A stretch of DNA of 64,000 nt, taken from Phytophthora hibernalis. Lineage: Eukaryota > Oomycota > Peronosporomycetes > Peronosporales > Peronosporaceae. Made by a program: the position numbers and the translations under genes. Shown one piece after another: positions 20,871 to 32,145 of this stretch. The stretch spans positions 372,001 through 436,000 of the forward strand of contig JAAKBF010000221.1 in assembly GCA_012656075.1 (NCBI GenBank), in the 5' to 3' direction. Within the stretch, counting starts at the first letter, position 1. Each line of letters starts with the position of its first letter. The notes beneath the pieces were generated by a model that saw only the letters and a program-made list of their open reading frames with translations, made no database searches and was not told where the DNA came from.

Positions 20871-22158
20871 ATGGAAGCAGTAGGCGTTGACGCCTACAAC
20901 GCGAGGGCAGAGGCCTCTCCAAGCCAGCGAAATCGCGCAAGCCAGGGCTGTCCTGGGAAGTCTAGGTAGTCTAGAGGAGACGATCAACGATCTACAACGA
21001 GACTAAGTTCTCATGCTCGAGTCGGTAACGAAGTTCGCGAATCGCACCGAAAGCCGGCAGCATGAAAATCTCAAAGAGATTCAAGCGAACCAGGAGCTGT
21101 TACAGCAAGTCATTGGGCAGCTTCAAGAATACGTGCACCAAAACGAATCAAGGAGAGTACGCAAGAGTCCGTTATCACGCAACTCCAGTTGGAGGTGGCG
21201 ACCTTGCGGAAACAAGTGCAGGAGCTAGCGGCCAAATGGCCCAGCACCGAGGAACCAGTAGTAAACCCGGACGTCGCAGGAACTGACGACGCTGCGGGTG
21301 TTGAGTGGGACGTGTACCGCCAAACACCCCGATATTTGACAATAATGAGCTGGAAGTGCGAGTGACCAAATGTCACAAGCAACGTGAAACTCCCATTTAT
21401 GGTGGTGAAACAAGTGAGGACATCGAAGTGTATGTACTCAACATGATCAAGTGGTACGCAGCATACGGCTTGTATTTCCGTCGGGACCAAGTTGATGTGC
21501 GAGTTGGTGAGCTTATGATGAACCACACGAAGGGAAAAGCGAGTCGTGGCTGCTCCAAGAATACCAAGGAGACCAACAATGGAGCCACATTATCCGTAGG
21601 ATGAAACAACGGTTCGTGACTAAATCCCGTCAAGAAGATTCGGTGGCTCGGTTCTTCGACTGTGTTCAAGGGAACCGTTCACTGGACACGTACAACGATG
21701 AATTTCGTCGGCTGGCACGTACAGCAGGCGTGTCTGAGAACATTAAAATACTTCGGTACAAACAAGGACTATCGTCGGAGCAGCTATTGCATCTCCTCAA
21801 GACGAAGTCATTCGACACGCTCGATAAGTTGATGAAATCGTCGCGCACTCTGAATCCGCGCGATACAACTCGATCGACCGAGAAAAGTGGCAAAAGCAGC
21901 AAAGCAACTACTCCAAAACCCGACAAGAGGCTTGACACTACAAAGTGCACGGGTTCGCATTGTACTGAAAAGGGGCACTCAAAAGACCGCTGTTGGATGC
22001 TGCACCCTGAGATACAGCCAAAGTGGCTGAAAGACAACAAAAAGAAAGGAAAAGGTGCCGCTGCAGTCTCCAAGGCCAACGAAGATTCTGAGGAGAAAAA
22101 GCTCTGGTCAGTTCTTAACACGATCCAGAGTGATCTCGCAAAGCTCAAGGGGATTTAA
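20871..22158 (+). CDS. gag: Gypsy-2 gag (frame-broken)
   Basis: The first ATG after the LTR (20871) reads MEAVGVDAYNARAEAS but soon stops. In other frames follow a coiled-coil-like part (QANQELLQQVIGQLQEYV), a capsid-like region (PIYGGETSEDIEVYVLNM; RFVTKSRQEDSVARFFDCVQ) and a C-terminal knuckle-like motif CTEKGHSKDRCWMLHPE, missing the usual first CxxC spacing. The lysine-rich tail ends at 22158. It would form the particle core. Frame shifts near 20960, 21170 and 21600 make it non-functional as read. Confidence 0.72.
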
Positions 22159-22311
22159 ACTAGCTGGCCCTGGGGATGGCGTCCCAAGGCCCAACATAGC
22201 CACTAGCACCAGCGAGAATTGGATCTTTGATCCTGGCAAGGCAGCTAATTGTATCTATTCCCAGCGGCGCGATGAAGAGAAGCCGCTACCAGCCACATAT
22301 CTCATAAAAAT

Positions 22312-25300
22312 GTGAGCTGCACACGTGAAGATGAAATTCAGATTATAAAGACGTTCTTTGATGAAGGTGCAGACTTCTGTGGAATATCTATGAAGTTTGT
22401 GGAGAAAATGAACTGGAGACAATACGTGAAAGACTTGGGATCGATGGAGGTGACGTACGCGAATGTCAAAACGGAATCCATCAGAAATCAAACGATTCGA
22501 CTAACGGCATTTGTCGACAGTGTACCAGGATATACAGCCGATTTTCAGCTTTGTCACATTCCGAACCAGTGTGAGCTGATGCTGGGTGTACCGCGGAAGC
22601 GTGCACGAAATCCTGTGATCAAATGGGAAACTGGTCGTGTGTACACTAAGGAGGAATTTGCCAAGGCAGCTATCGAACAAGCTCGGTCGAAGGACGAGAA
22701 AAAGCTAGACGGAGGGAGTTACCACTACGGCAGGCGATTTGGGATGACTAAGGTGACCGATTTCAAGAAAGCAGATAAACTAGTGAAGAAGAAGGACGTG
22801 GAGTTCATTGCACTCATCCCGCCAGAGACAATCAACGCTCTTTACTAGGAAATAACTCGGGAAGACGGTGGGAAGCAAGCAGGTGCAGTCCACGCCGCCA
22901 GGAGAGAACTGACCATGAAGTCACAACGACAACAGACAACCGACATGGACAGTTTTAAGGGAAATCCTGGCTTCGGGCTTTTACAAGAATTTACTGATAT
23001 TTTCCGGACTGAACTCCCCGCCGGCCCTCCACACCAAGGTGAACATGAAATGGAAGTGATTGACCCGGAACGAGCCATTTACACTTCCCAATGGCGGTTG
23101 AGCCCAGACCAAGAACGTGGATTGCGGGAATGGAGAAAAGTAATGTTGAAAGCTGGATTGGTTCGTCCGAGTAAGTCTCCGCACGCTGCACCGCCATTCT
23201 GCATAAAGAAGCCAATCGGGTGGCGTATAGTTCACGATTATAGGGCTATGAACGCGCGGACAATTCGTCAGTCGACGCCGATGCCTCGCAAGGACGTCAT
23301 ACTGGACCGGATGAGTGGAGCTCTTTGGTACAGTTGTTTCGATTTACTTTCGGGGTACGAATGCGCCTGAAAGACGTTCCGTTTACAGCATTCCAAACGC
23401 CCGACGGACTGTTCGAATACCTTGCAGTAGGTATGGGACTCAGTACTACCCCGCGACATTCAATCGTATTGTCCAAGGGATTTTCGAGGACATGCGAGAA
23501 ATTGTGGCGACCTATTTCGATGATTTGTACGTGTACACCAAGGAATCTGAGTTGGAGACGCACATTTCAGCTGTTTGAGTGCTGCCGAGAAAAAAATCTT
23601 TATTTGAAACTCTCCAAGTATACGCTGTGCTCTGAAGAAATCCCGTGTCTCGGCGATTTTGTCGGTCGGCACGGCGTCCGAATCGATCCTGACAAAGTAC
23701 GGGTGATCCGTAGTTGGCCACAACCGAAGACAGCAAAAAGAATTGCAATCTTTCCTGGGCACGACCGTATATGTCCAACGCTTCTGCAAGGACTACTCGG
23801 AAATTAGTGCTCCATCATTCAACATGATGAAGGAGAAAGAGCGGCTCTTCGGAGAGTATTCAGGCTTTCGAACATCTCAAGGTATCTCTCAGCAAGACAC
23901 CAGTGCTGGCGCTGCCGGATATCAACAAGCCATTCTTCTAGCGCACCGATGCATCACAATTTGCTATTGGCGGAGTCTTATATCAAATGCATACGGCCGA
24001 CTCCCAAAAGGAGGAGGTCGAGCAGCCAATCGCTTTCTGTGGGCGAAAGATGAAAGAGGCAGAACTTAACTATCCCACACACGAGCAAGAGATGCTTGCC
24101 ATTATCCGCTGCTTGAACATTTGGAGAGTGTATCTCGTCGATGGAGGTTGTACTGTTGAGACGGACCACCACTCGCTTGAACGAGTTTTGACCCAGAAGA
24201 CCATAAATCGTCGAATTTGCAGGTGGTACGATCTCTTAGCAGAATTCAATTTGCGATTTCGGTATATTCCAGGGCCAACCAACACCGTGGCGGACGCGCT
24301 GAGTCGTCGTCCAGACTTTGCAATTGACTTTGAGAAGCAGAAGCAGAAACAGATGAACGCAGTCTCGCGCTTGAAGCCTCTTACGTTACTGACTTTGATT
24401 CGGAGATCACAACGTCGGGCGGGGTGGACTGAAGAAGCTCTTAAAAGTGACAACAACTTGGGAAACCTTTGTTACGACTCAAAAAATTTGCTCGTGTATC
24501 ACCACAAGCCGGATGGCTCACGAAAAATCACGATCCCGTCTGAAGATGTGGAAATGCGCAACACCATTCTGTGGGTACCACGACATTGCTACGTCTGGCC
24601 ATCCCGGAGTCGAGAAGACTATCGAGGAAATTAAGTGGCGTTTTTACAGGAAGCGACTTCATAAGCAGACCAGGGAATACATCGCCACATGCGAGTTGTG
24701 CAGAGAAATAAACGACGAACGGGAAAACCTCCGGGCCTTTTGCACCCACTGGAGATTCCAACAGGTCGCTGGACGTCAATTGGCATGGATTTTATTACTG
24801 GTCTGTCGACAACGAACACGAAGCACGATACGATTCTTGTGATTGTCGACAGACTTACGAAAAGAGCTCATTTTATTCCGACAGTGTCGAGTATTACGGC
24901 ACAACAGCTAGCAGCATTTTTCGTGGAGCAATATGTGAAGTTGCATGGACTCCCGACTGATATTGTGTCGGACCGAGACTCAAAGTTTACCTCTAAGTTC
25001 TGGAGGTCGTGTGCAGAAATTATCGGCAAAAACTGAAGTTGGTGTCGGCGCACCATCAGAGAACGGATGGCCAAGTCGAAAAGGTCAAAGCGATATTAGC
25101 GGGATATTTGCGCCACTATGTCAGCGGGTCCCAAAATGATTGGGATAAGCATCTGTCTCTCGCGGAGTTCGCGTACAACCGTCAGTATCAAGCTACAATT
25201 CAAATGTGTCCATTTCGTGCGGATCTTGGATATGAACCTCGGCTGCCAGCTGATTTGCAACTCGGAGACAAGTTTCCTGCAACGGTGACTGAATTTCTAG

Positions 25301-25954
25301 CGGCTCATCGTGAGATTTTGCGCGAATTGCAAGAAAAAGCGCGACTTGGAGCAGAAAAATGAAGTTGCTGTACGACAGAGGTCGACGGGAACAAACGTTC
25401 GAAGTTGGAGAAATGGTGATGATTTCCACTCACAATCTGACTCCTGCGAATGTTGGGGCAGTCCAAAGGAAATTCGCGGCTCGCTGGATAGGTCCATACG
25501 AAGTAATTGAAAGTCATCATGATGGGACCGCGTACAAGCTGAACCTCCCGAAAGAGCTGGGTCTCCATCCAGTTTTTCACACTATGGTACTCAAAACGTT
25601 GAAGAAGGACAAGTCGAGAATCCGCCGGGATACGACACTACCGCCAGTTCGACTGAAGGACGGGTCGGAAGAACACTTGATCGAAACCATCATTGGGCAC
25701 CGTATATCAAAGAATGGAGCAGAAGAATATGAGTGCAAGTGGGTTGGCCGAGACGATGATATCACGTGGGAGCCGACCTCGAATTTGCTATCTGTACCAG
25801 GACTGATCAGAGAATTTCACCGGAAAGAAACAAGCTACCAAATCGATCATCCGCTCGACTCAAGAACAAGAAAAAACATCAAGGTCACAACCAAGCGCAC
25901 ATCGTGGACCAATATTATCTTCACCAGGGAGATATTCGCTTCTGAAGGAGGTCG
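22312..25954 (+). CDS. pol: Gypsy-2 pol: protease, RT, RNase H, integrase and chromodomain (frame-broken)
   Basis: The order along the strand is: a retropepsin-like segment (22312-22848) with FFDEGADFCGIS, where the usual D[ST]GA is DEGA, and LMLGVPRKR; RT from 22915 with WRIVHDYRAMNARTI, FTAFQTPDGLFEYLAVGMGL and ATYFDDLYVYT (catalytic FDD); RNase H (23987-24330) with HEQEMLAIIRCL, TDHHSLERVL and VADALSRR; integrase zinc finger (GHPGVEKTIEEI then CELC) and core (GMDFITGLS, IVSDRDSKFT, HHQRTDGQVEKV); then GPYEVIESH, HPVFHTMVLKTL; and a chromodomain at about 25675-25830 (IIGHRISKNGAEEYECKW, DDITWEPTSNL). The chromodomain places the element among chromoviruses. At least six frame changes break it. 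Confidence 0.88.
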
Positions 25955-26263
25955 TGTGGCGGAGTTCGTCCGTTATCGAACGGAACCACGAAGAAAATCA
26001 CAGCGAAGAGTCTCCGCCAGGAAAAGGCACTTCGAGAAGGATCTCCGACCGCCAGTAGGCAGGAACAGTCACTTCGAGAAAACGCCGCTAACCAACAAGA
26101 CAAACACACTTTTATTTTTACTTCCATCTACCCGGCTTGTCGTCAGTTGAAGTCCTTCAAGCCGACCAACCACCGCTTCCTCGTGCCACACAGTGCCACC
26201 GCACATTTGGGGTCTATCCTACGAAGGTATTGGTCAGGAGAGGAGGCCACCATATTTGCAACA
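25955..26263 (+). repeat. Gypsy-2 3' LTR
   Basis: 309 nt, begins tgtggcggag, ends tttgcaaca, and is followed by the target duplication cttct. Confidence 0.92.
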
Positions 26264-26486
26264 CTTCTTCCGTCTCAAGTCGCAAGCATGCAATTGCTGT
26301 GCAACGAGAAAGCTAGCACTCGCTCCTCATCGTACGTGCACCATGCTGCAGCAAGTTGCAACTGCAACACCGGTTGCTTTAACCAGAAAATCGCCTCTTA
26401 TTTGTGCATTGGCCAACTCGGCCTCCGACTTCACGGACGCCTACGTGATTGCGGCGTACATGTACACACGTTGCGCACACTTGTAA
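26264..26486 (+). pseudogene. Sequence continuing the interrupted locus right of Gypsy-2
   Basis: When the element and one cttct copy are mentally removed, a plus-strand frame runs from KILLSTLERVHAVKQSSV (left flank) into RLKSQACNCCATRKLALAPH and ends at 26486. I do not recognise the right-hand part. It does not resemble the corresponding part of the intact ARM gene, so the duplicate may have been joined to other DNA before the insertion. Confidence 0.4.
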
Positions 26487-28120
26487 ACGTTTTTGCAACA
26501 GAAGCAACCATAATTTGTTGCAGCTTTCTTCAGGCGATACCGGCAAAGAGAGCTCATCTGAGACGGAGACTTTGGAGATCACAGACGACCACGAGAAACG
26601 CGTGTAGACACGCGATCCGTCCACGCTCGGCATGGGCAGCTGGCTTAAAGCACAATTCCAGGCATTGGATGCCTGCAAGAAAGCAAGCAAAAGTCATCAG
26701 CAAGTGTTTAGATAAAATTACTACTTTTTCGTGTCGGTGGTTTGCAGCTTCGTCATCTAGACGAAATACTCCGCGCATGAGGCTCACTTTCCCATTTACA
26801 AGCCCGGGGCTGGTAATACGCTTAGTGGAACTCGTGCACGTCGGTCCACACATCCTCTTTCTTCTCGCGGCGCTTTAAGTGCACAACAGCTTTCTAAAAG
26901 TTCAAACTTTATTTGAATAATTGCGGTTTACGTCTAAAAGTTTTAATGTGATTTACGATTTTTGTGAAGTTTGAACTTTTTTAAAAACGCTCAAAAACGA
27001 CGAAGATAAAGTAAAAGGCCCGAGAGACCCTGGACAATAAGATTTTGTTGCTTGTTTTGGCCGAACCATTCTCTCCACTAGCCCTGGGCGATTCATCGAC
27101 AGGTCGGTGTTTTGAAGGCGGAGTCGGTGGTATATCAGCACTATTTCCACGAGTCTCGTGGGGTGACGCCATGGTGTACCTACGCAGCACGCAAATTAAC
27201 ATAGTACTAGAGGGATGAAAAATCAGCAGATAGCCTATGTTGATGAAGTTACCGTCGTAGTCGAAGTAGAGCCTCTTTCCTAATGCTGGCATTGGATGCA
27301 GATCGTCAGTAACCTTTTCTCTGAGCAACGTGACGACGCGTAACCCATGATGTGGTACCCGGTATCACAGCGCGACGACAACAGGGTGGTCTAGCTGCCG
27401 CCTTGTCATTTTCTCTAGCAAGTGCTGATTTCGCTGGGGCATACATGGATGGTCAGCTTCATGCTTTGACATAGAGCAAGCTGAAGCGTCAGACTTCACG
27501 TATGGACAACTCGCTTTGTTTGAGAGTGCGCACACTCGAAATAAAACGCGAAGACAGGAGACCAATTTATGAAGAACCCATATTGGTATCCGTTGTGATT
27601 CATAGCAAAAATGTCAATCTACCCCTTGATCAAGAGCACCAGCCCGTTCATTTCAATTTTATGACGGTAGTCGATGTATTGCCACGGTTTGTTAACGACT
27701 CCAGCTCGTATTGACTAGGTTGGTGTTACGAAAAGTGGTACGGCTTTCTCGAAATGTCCTTGTTAAAAGGTGTTGTAAAACAAAAATTGTATTTTAGGTA
27801 GCAAAAACCATGCTTCAGCTCGCCCTAATTTTTCTAAAGCCGCACTTGATGAGAGCGATGATTCTTTCAGTATGTCGCCTAACACGAAAGATCGTTGGCT
27901 AATAGAATCGTGTGATCATACCTCTACGCAACCGTATACACCATGTACACATTTGGAAGAAGATGTCGTGCCCAACTGAGAAGTAGAGATCACAGAGGGC
28001 TGGTATCTGGACCAACATGTGAGCGAATGCAGGTTCGGACCCGACGGAAGGCCCTAGGTTGAGGTTCACTGGAGATATTGTCTTGTCGACGCCGCTTTCC
28101 TTAATAAGAGAGACCAGAGG
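26487..28120. other. Non-coding, partly transposon-derived stretch
   Basis: No intact gene. A minus-strand frame at 26981-27328 (LHPMPALGKRLYFDYDGN) shares the DYDGN stretch with the Fanzor-like relic at about 30950, so part of this may be the eroded downstream half of relic A. A long minus frame at 26554-26853 and an AT-rich patch at 26880-27000 hold nothing recognisable. Confidence 0.35.
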
Positions 28121-29279
28121 TCAATTGAAAACCAAAGGATGAAAATGCGAGTTGGCGAGAGAGAAATTCTTCGAGAATACCGATAATGGTTCAATCAAAA
28201 AATCATTCTGCGCTTTACTCTCAATTGCACATGGTCCTCTTCTTCGCGCACTAGTACCGCAGATTCGAATCCCAACAACTAATATGTATGATGCCTCATC
28301 CGCCCTATTATCGAAAACGCTTTGGAGCTCCCAAATAAAGCGGACGTAAAGCGCCATTCCGTTTCCATGATATGGTTCACCCTCGGAACCCACAGCCCTT
28401 TTTCGGTTCCAACCGGCCTGAACACGTCGCGTTTCCGTCAGGTTCGTCTCGTTGGTTTTGTAGCGCACACGCATTTTTTCCACGAGATGTGCGTTCTTCT
28501 TCTTCTTTTTCAGCTGCCAAACATGACCCGTACGTAGAGACGTAGACGCTTGCTAAAGAGCTCGCGGATCTTTACTCATGCGTTCACATCCATCTGCTTA
28601 CGCAGTTCATGCTTGAACAGAGAGTCGAAAGTTACATTCAGAACCTCGTTCCGATCCGAGTTCCCTATCTGCGACTGGTAAATCTTGATCGAATCCCATA
28701 AAGCCGATTTCTTGTGTGTGATGAGATGCGTGTTGGGAGCCGATGCCACGCCTGACCAACAGTGATCGTAGAGCGTCTTGTCGGTGTAAGCAGGGGGAGG
28801 AATTCCTTTTCAAGGCACCGATGCGAGTAGATTCACGAGATGCCACGCCTCCATCTGGATCTGCTTCACCGCGAGTGTACTGCGCCGGATTTCATCGCAG
28901 GCGAGACAATCCTGAGATATCACCTCGAGATGACAAACGACACTGTAAAAGCGTTTGCCATTCTTCAACGCCTTCTTAAATTCCGTACCGGGTGCCTTCT
29001 TTTGCTGTAATCTGGTTGCTCTGCTTGGAAACCTTTTCGTCTGCATCCGTTATTTGCACTTGGGCGACGTTCGTTTTGCTTTCCGAGGCTGAGGTCGGGC
29101 GTCGTTCTCCACCAGGCCCGACAGGCTCATATCACCGCCAGAGTCTTGCGGCTCAGCCACAGTCTCGAACGAAGGTGTCGCGTCCTGGTCGCCCGACTTG
29201 AAAAGCGGGGGTGTATATCTGCTTCCTTGACGAGATCCCAGTCACCCGGGTACTCAATCGTCTTGCGCTTGCGCCGCAT
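28121..29279 (-). pseudogene. Fanzor (TnpB-like) relic A, N-terminal half
   Basis: On the minus strand a frame opens MRRKRKTIEYPGDWDL, parallel to MRRKRKPSASQGAGDL of relic B. It is followed in shifting frames by a basic segment and DEIRRSTLAVKQIQMEAWHL, LVNLLAS and a short-helix pattern that resembles the N-terminal helical domain of eukaryotic Fanzor proteins (R-x-x-x-hydrophobic repeats ending in a helix before a CLE/P motif). Further on comes YVRFIWELQSVFDNRADEA, parallel to FYVRLLWEF in relic B. Stops and frameshifts are numerous, so it is non-coding now. Family assignment is from memory of the domain pattern and is tentative; the relationship between relics A and B is visible directly. 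Confidence 0.45.
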
Positions 29280-29302
29280 GTCGCGAATGGAGAACGGTGT
29301 GC

Positions 29303-32145
29303 GTTCAACCCCGTACGAGTCGAGGAAAAAGTTTTGACACTCGCGAAAAATGAGAGAAAGTAGTGACGGAGCAGAAGCCCCGGTTGGTGTGTGAAACGCA
29401 CATAGTCTACCCAAGTAGCTGACGATACTGGCTGGTCGACGTCGCTGTCGAAAATAACCCGATCGTTTCTTTGCACCTTGAGTACGATGGCGTGAACAGC
29501 ACATTGGTGGTTGTACGCTGCAGATATAGACAAGCCACCGTGAAGCAGAACTTTTGCAAACACATGCCATCTACGTCTTCCCGTAATACCAATCTTTTTT
29601 CTCCAAGGAATTCAACCTGAAATCAAGTCCATCATCCCGAAGTCACGTAGAAAGACCATAAATATCCTCCAGGGCGTATCTCGTGATAAATCCAAACCGT
29701 AGTTTTTCATTTCGTCGGTCACAAAATTGTCGATGCCACCTTGAGTCACGACGTCGGGACACCAAGCGGACCCAGAGATGAACATATACGCGTTAAAAAG
29801 ACAGAAACATTGAATATCGGCGGCAATCATGTGCCTCCCGAGTTCGTCTTTTTGCAAAAATCGTCAAATCGCGACACATCCGTCGTTTTCCAGCGATCCA
29901 CAATACCCAATTCTTCATTAAAGTTATCAGCTTGGATCTGGCGGCGGGCCTCCCACGTCCGCTGATAGTATCGCTTACTAGAGCGGCGACGATTTATCCT
30001 TAGCACGCCGTATTCAAAACCACACCCTGTTAACCGATGATCCATGATCCTAGCTATGTGTCAAGTCTGTTTCGTTATAGCATATTTTCCTCAACTGTAA
30101 CATTCCTCGATCCGTAGTATTTGTCATAAATATGGTAGAATAGATAATCGTTACTCGAGGGTGCTGTCGAGTTACTCAGGGTATACCCTCATGGGGTGGC
30201 CCTGCGCAGATCTGCAAATGGGCGCACCCTTGTTGGAATTGAACTGCCCCCCGCGGCATTAAGCGTACAAATTTCAAGTATAGTTGTAATCGCAATAGAG
30301 TTAACACCGTTTGTATCTTCGAGCTGGGCCCACGCGATCCCTTTAACGACGCTTATGTTGCCTGTGAGGATCATCTGCTCGCTTTCACGCTAGAGACCTG
30401 TTGCGTTGGCGCAAGCCTTCCTGGAAAATGAATACACCGCTGTAGCGGCGGAAATTGGAGGTTCTAACCCTTTCCCCTGTATCCGTGCTATTGCAGTCTC
30501 AAACCCTTTTTGCCTGCTGCAACAAGGTTACAAAGACGAAGTTGGGTCAGCGATAGTCAACTGAACACGACGGGTTTTGGGGAGTGAAATGCGACTTCGT
30601 AAATAACGACCCTGTACAACTCGGTCATGGAGACCACCGTTGCGTGCCTCCGCGACACCTTCTTCAACCCTGTGACCGGACTTGGCGCGCGTTCTCCGTC
30701 TTTGGTCGAATCAAGAGAACAGTCGCGCTGTATCCATCGGTTGTTAATTGGTTTGCAAAGAGGTGGCTGGCTTGGTAGTACTTCTCTTCGACATACAGCT
30801 CCTTGAACTCCATCTTGGTGAGTGGGAACTCCGGACGTCTGGTTTCGAAGCCGCTGATTCCGAAGGCGTGTCGCATTGCCGACCATCGATTCTGGCTGTA
30901 GGATTTCGTGTTTAGAGCTATCCCAGGAGGGTTGCCGTCGTAGTCATTGAACCGCCGTTTGACGGGCGTATAACATACTGCAAGCGTCGACCGTTGATCT
31001 TGATATGCGCCTGCGTCTACGTTGAAGATACCAGAAACTGCGAGAATGCGCACACTCCTTTCTCGTTTGGATAACCCTTCATCCTCTGTTCAACCACACC
31101 TCGGAACTCCCACAACAACCGGACATAGAATGCCATGCCGTTTTCATCGATGTGGTTTGGCCACGAAATTCACTGCTCAGTCCATTGGATTCCATCCGGC
31201 GTTAACACATCGCGCATCTGAAGCGACTCAGTTAGATCCGTCTCATCGGCAGTGTAGCATTCGCGCATTATTTTTTTCCACAAGAGCGGCCTTCTCCTTT
31301 CTCTGCTGCTTGTTTAAATCGCTGTCTAACCCTTCAAACATGTTCTTCAAATAGAGGTGTACCCGCTTAGTGAAGTGCTCCCTAATCATTACGCCTGCGC
31401 TCGCAAGCATCCGCTCGTCCATGTCCTCTTTGAGCGAAACGTATCCAGATTGATTGATGACCTCGTTGAGACTGACTTTCTCTCACAGGGATTGATATAT
31501 CTTGCTCGACTCCCATAAAAGTGCAAGAAGTAGACGCCACGCCCGCACAGCTGTTATCGAAGAAGGTCATGCTGGCGAGGTCGGGAGTGGAAGCCCATTC
31601 TCTAGGCAACGAATCGTGTGGGGGTTCACTAGATATCAGATCTCCATCTGAATACGTTTCATAGCGTGTGTACTCCGTCCAATCGCATCGCATAGAAGCG
31701 AATCGACCCATATTGTCTCCGGTCGATAGGTGACCCTGCTGAAGCTTTTACTCTTCTTAAACACCCTCTCCAAGATTGTGCCCGGCGACTTCTTCCACTG
31801 CGGCTTCACTTGGATCCGATTGACCTTGGAGGACATATTTTTTGGCTGCCTCCGTTGTTTCAACTTGGACGATGCTCGTTTTGTTTGTTAAGGCTGCGGT
31901 CTGGTCGTGTTCTCCTCCAGACTCGGCGGGTTCTGGCTTCCGTCATCAGATTCTTGTGAGTCGGAGACAGTCTCGAATGGAGGAGGTGTCCCATGGTGGT
32001 CTTCCGAGTCGGCCACAGTCTCAAAGAGAGGATGCAGCACGCCGTCGTGGTTGTTAAACTCGAGAGGCGCTTCATCGAGGCACGTTGCCTCCTGGACGAG
32101 ATCCCCGGCGCCCTGGGATGCGCTTGGTTTGCGCTTGCGCCGCAT
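29303..32145 (-). pseudogene. Fanzor (TnpB-like) relic B
   Basis: This is an eroded minus-strand copy starting MRRKRKPSASQGAGDL at 32145. It contains an acidic/Ser-rich stretch, LLCDAIGRSTHAMKRIQME with HTIRCLENGLPLP (Fanzor-like N-terminal helices), and at 31053-30664 FETRRPEFPLTKMEF then FANQLTTDGYSATVLLIRPK. The last piece matches the F-x-x-x-x-x-TDG-x-x-V segment that precedes the RuvC-like nuclease core in Fanzor proteins. A further stretch, SSKRYYQRTWEARRQI and KTTDVSRFDDF (29880-29990), fits the region after RuvC-I. RVIFDSDVDQP near 29450 may be the eroded last RuvC motif. About 500 nt of unrelated repeat sequence (30060-30556) interrupts it. It is beyond doubt non-functional. Family call is moderate. 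Confidence 0.45.
30110..30215. repeat. Interspersed repeat, copy 1
   Basis: The sequence around ataaatatggtagaatagat, then cgttactcgagggtgct and gcgcagatctg, recurs in related form at 36890-37045 (ataaatacggtagagaagat, cattactcgagggtac, gcgcagacctg). It appears to lie within Fanzor-like relic B. No coding content. Confidence 0.5.

Larger units (their letters stand above)
20535..26263 (+). mobile_element. Gypsy-2: Ty3/Gypsy chromovirus-type LTR retrotransposon
   Basis: This is a complete 5.7-kb element on the plus strand. Two 309-nt LTRs start tgtggcggag and end tttgcaaca, and are flanked by the duplication cttct (20530-20534 and 26264-26268). Internally gag, protease, RT, RNase H, integrase and a C-terminal chromodomain follow in Ty3/Gypsy order. 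By eye the LTRs differ at about nine positions out of 309, so this insertion looks younger than Gypsy-1. Pol contains several frame breaks. A purine-rich tract (gaaggaggtcg) precedes the right LTR. It sits in the same ARM-gene duplicate already split by Gypsy-1. Confidence 0.92.
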
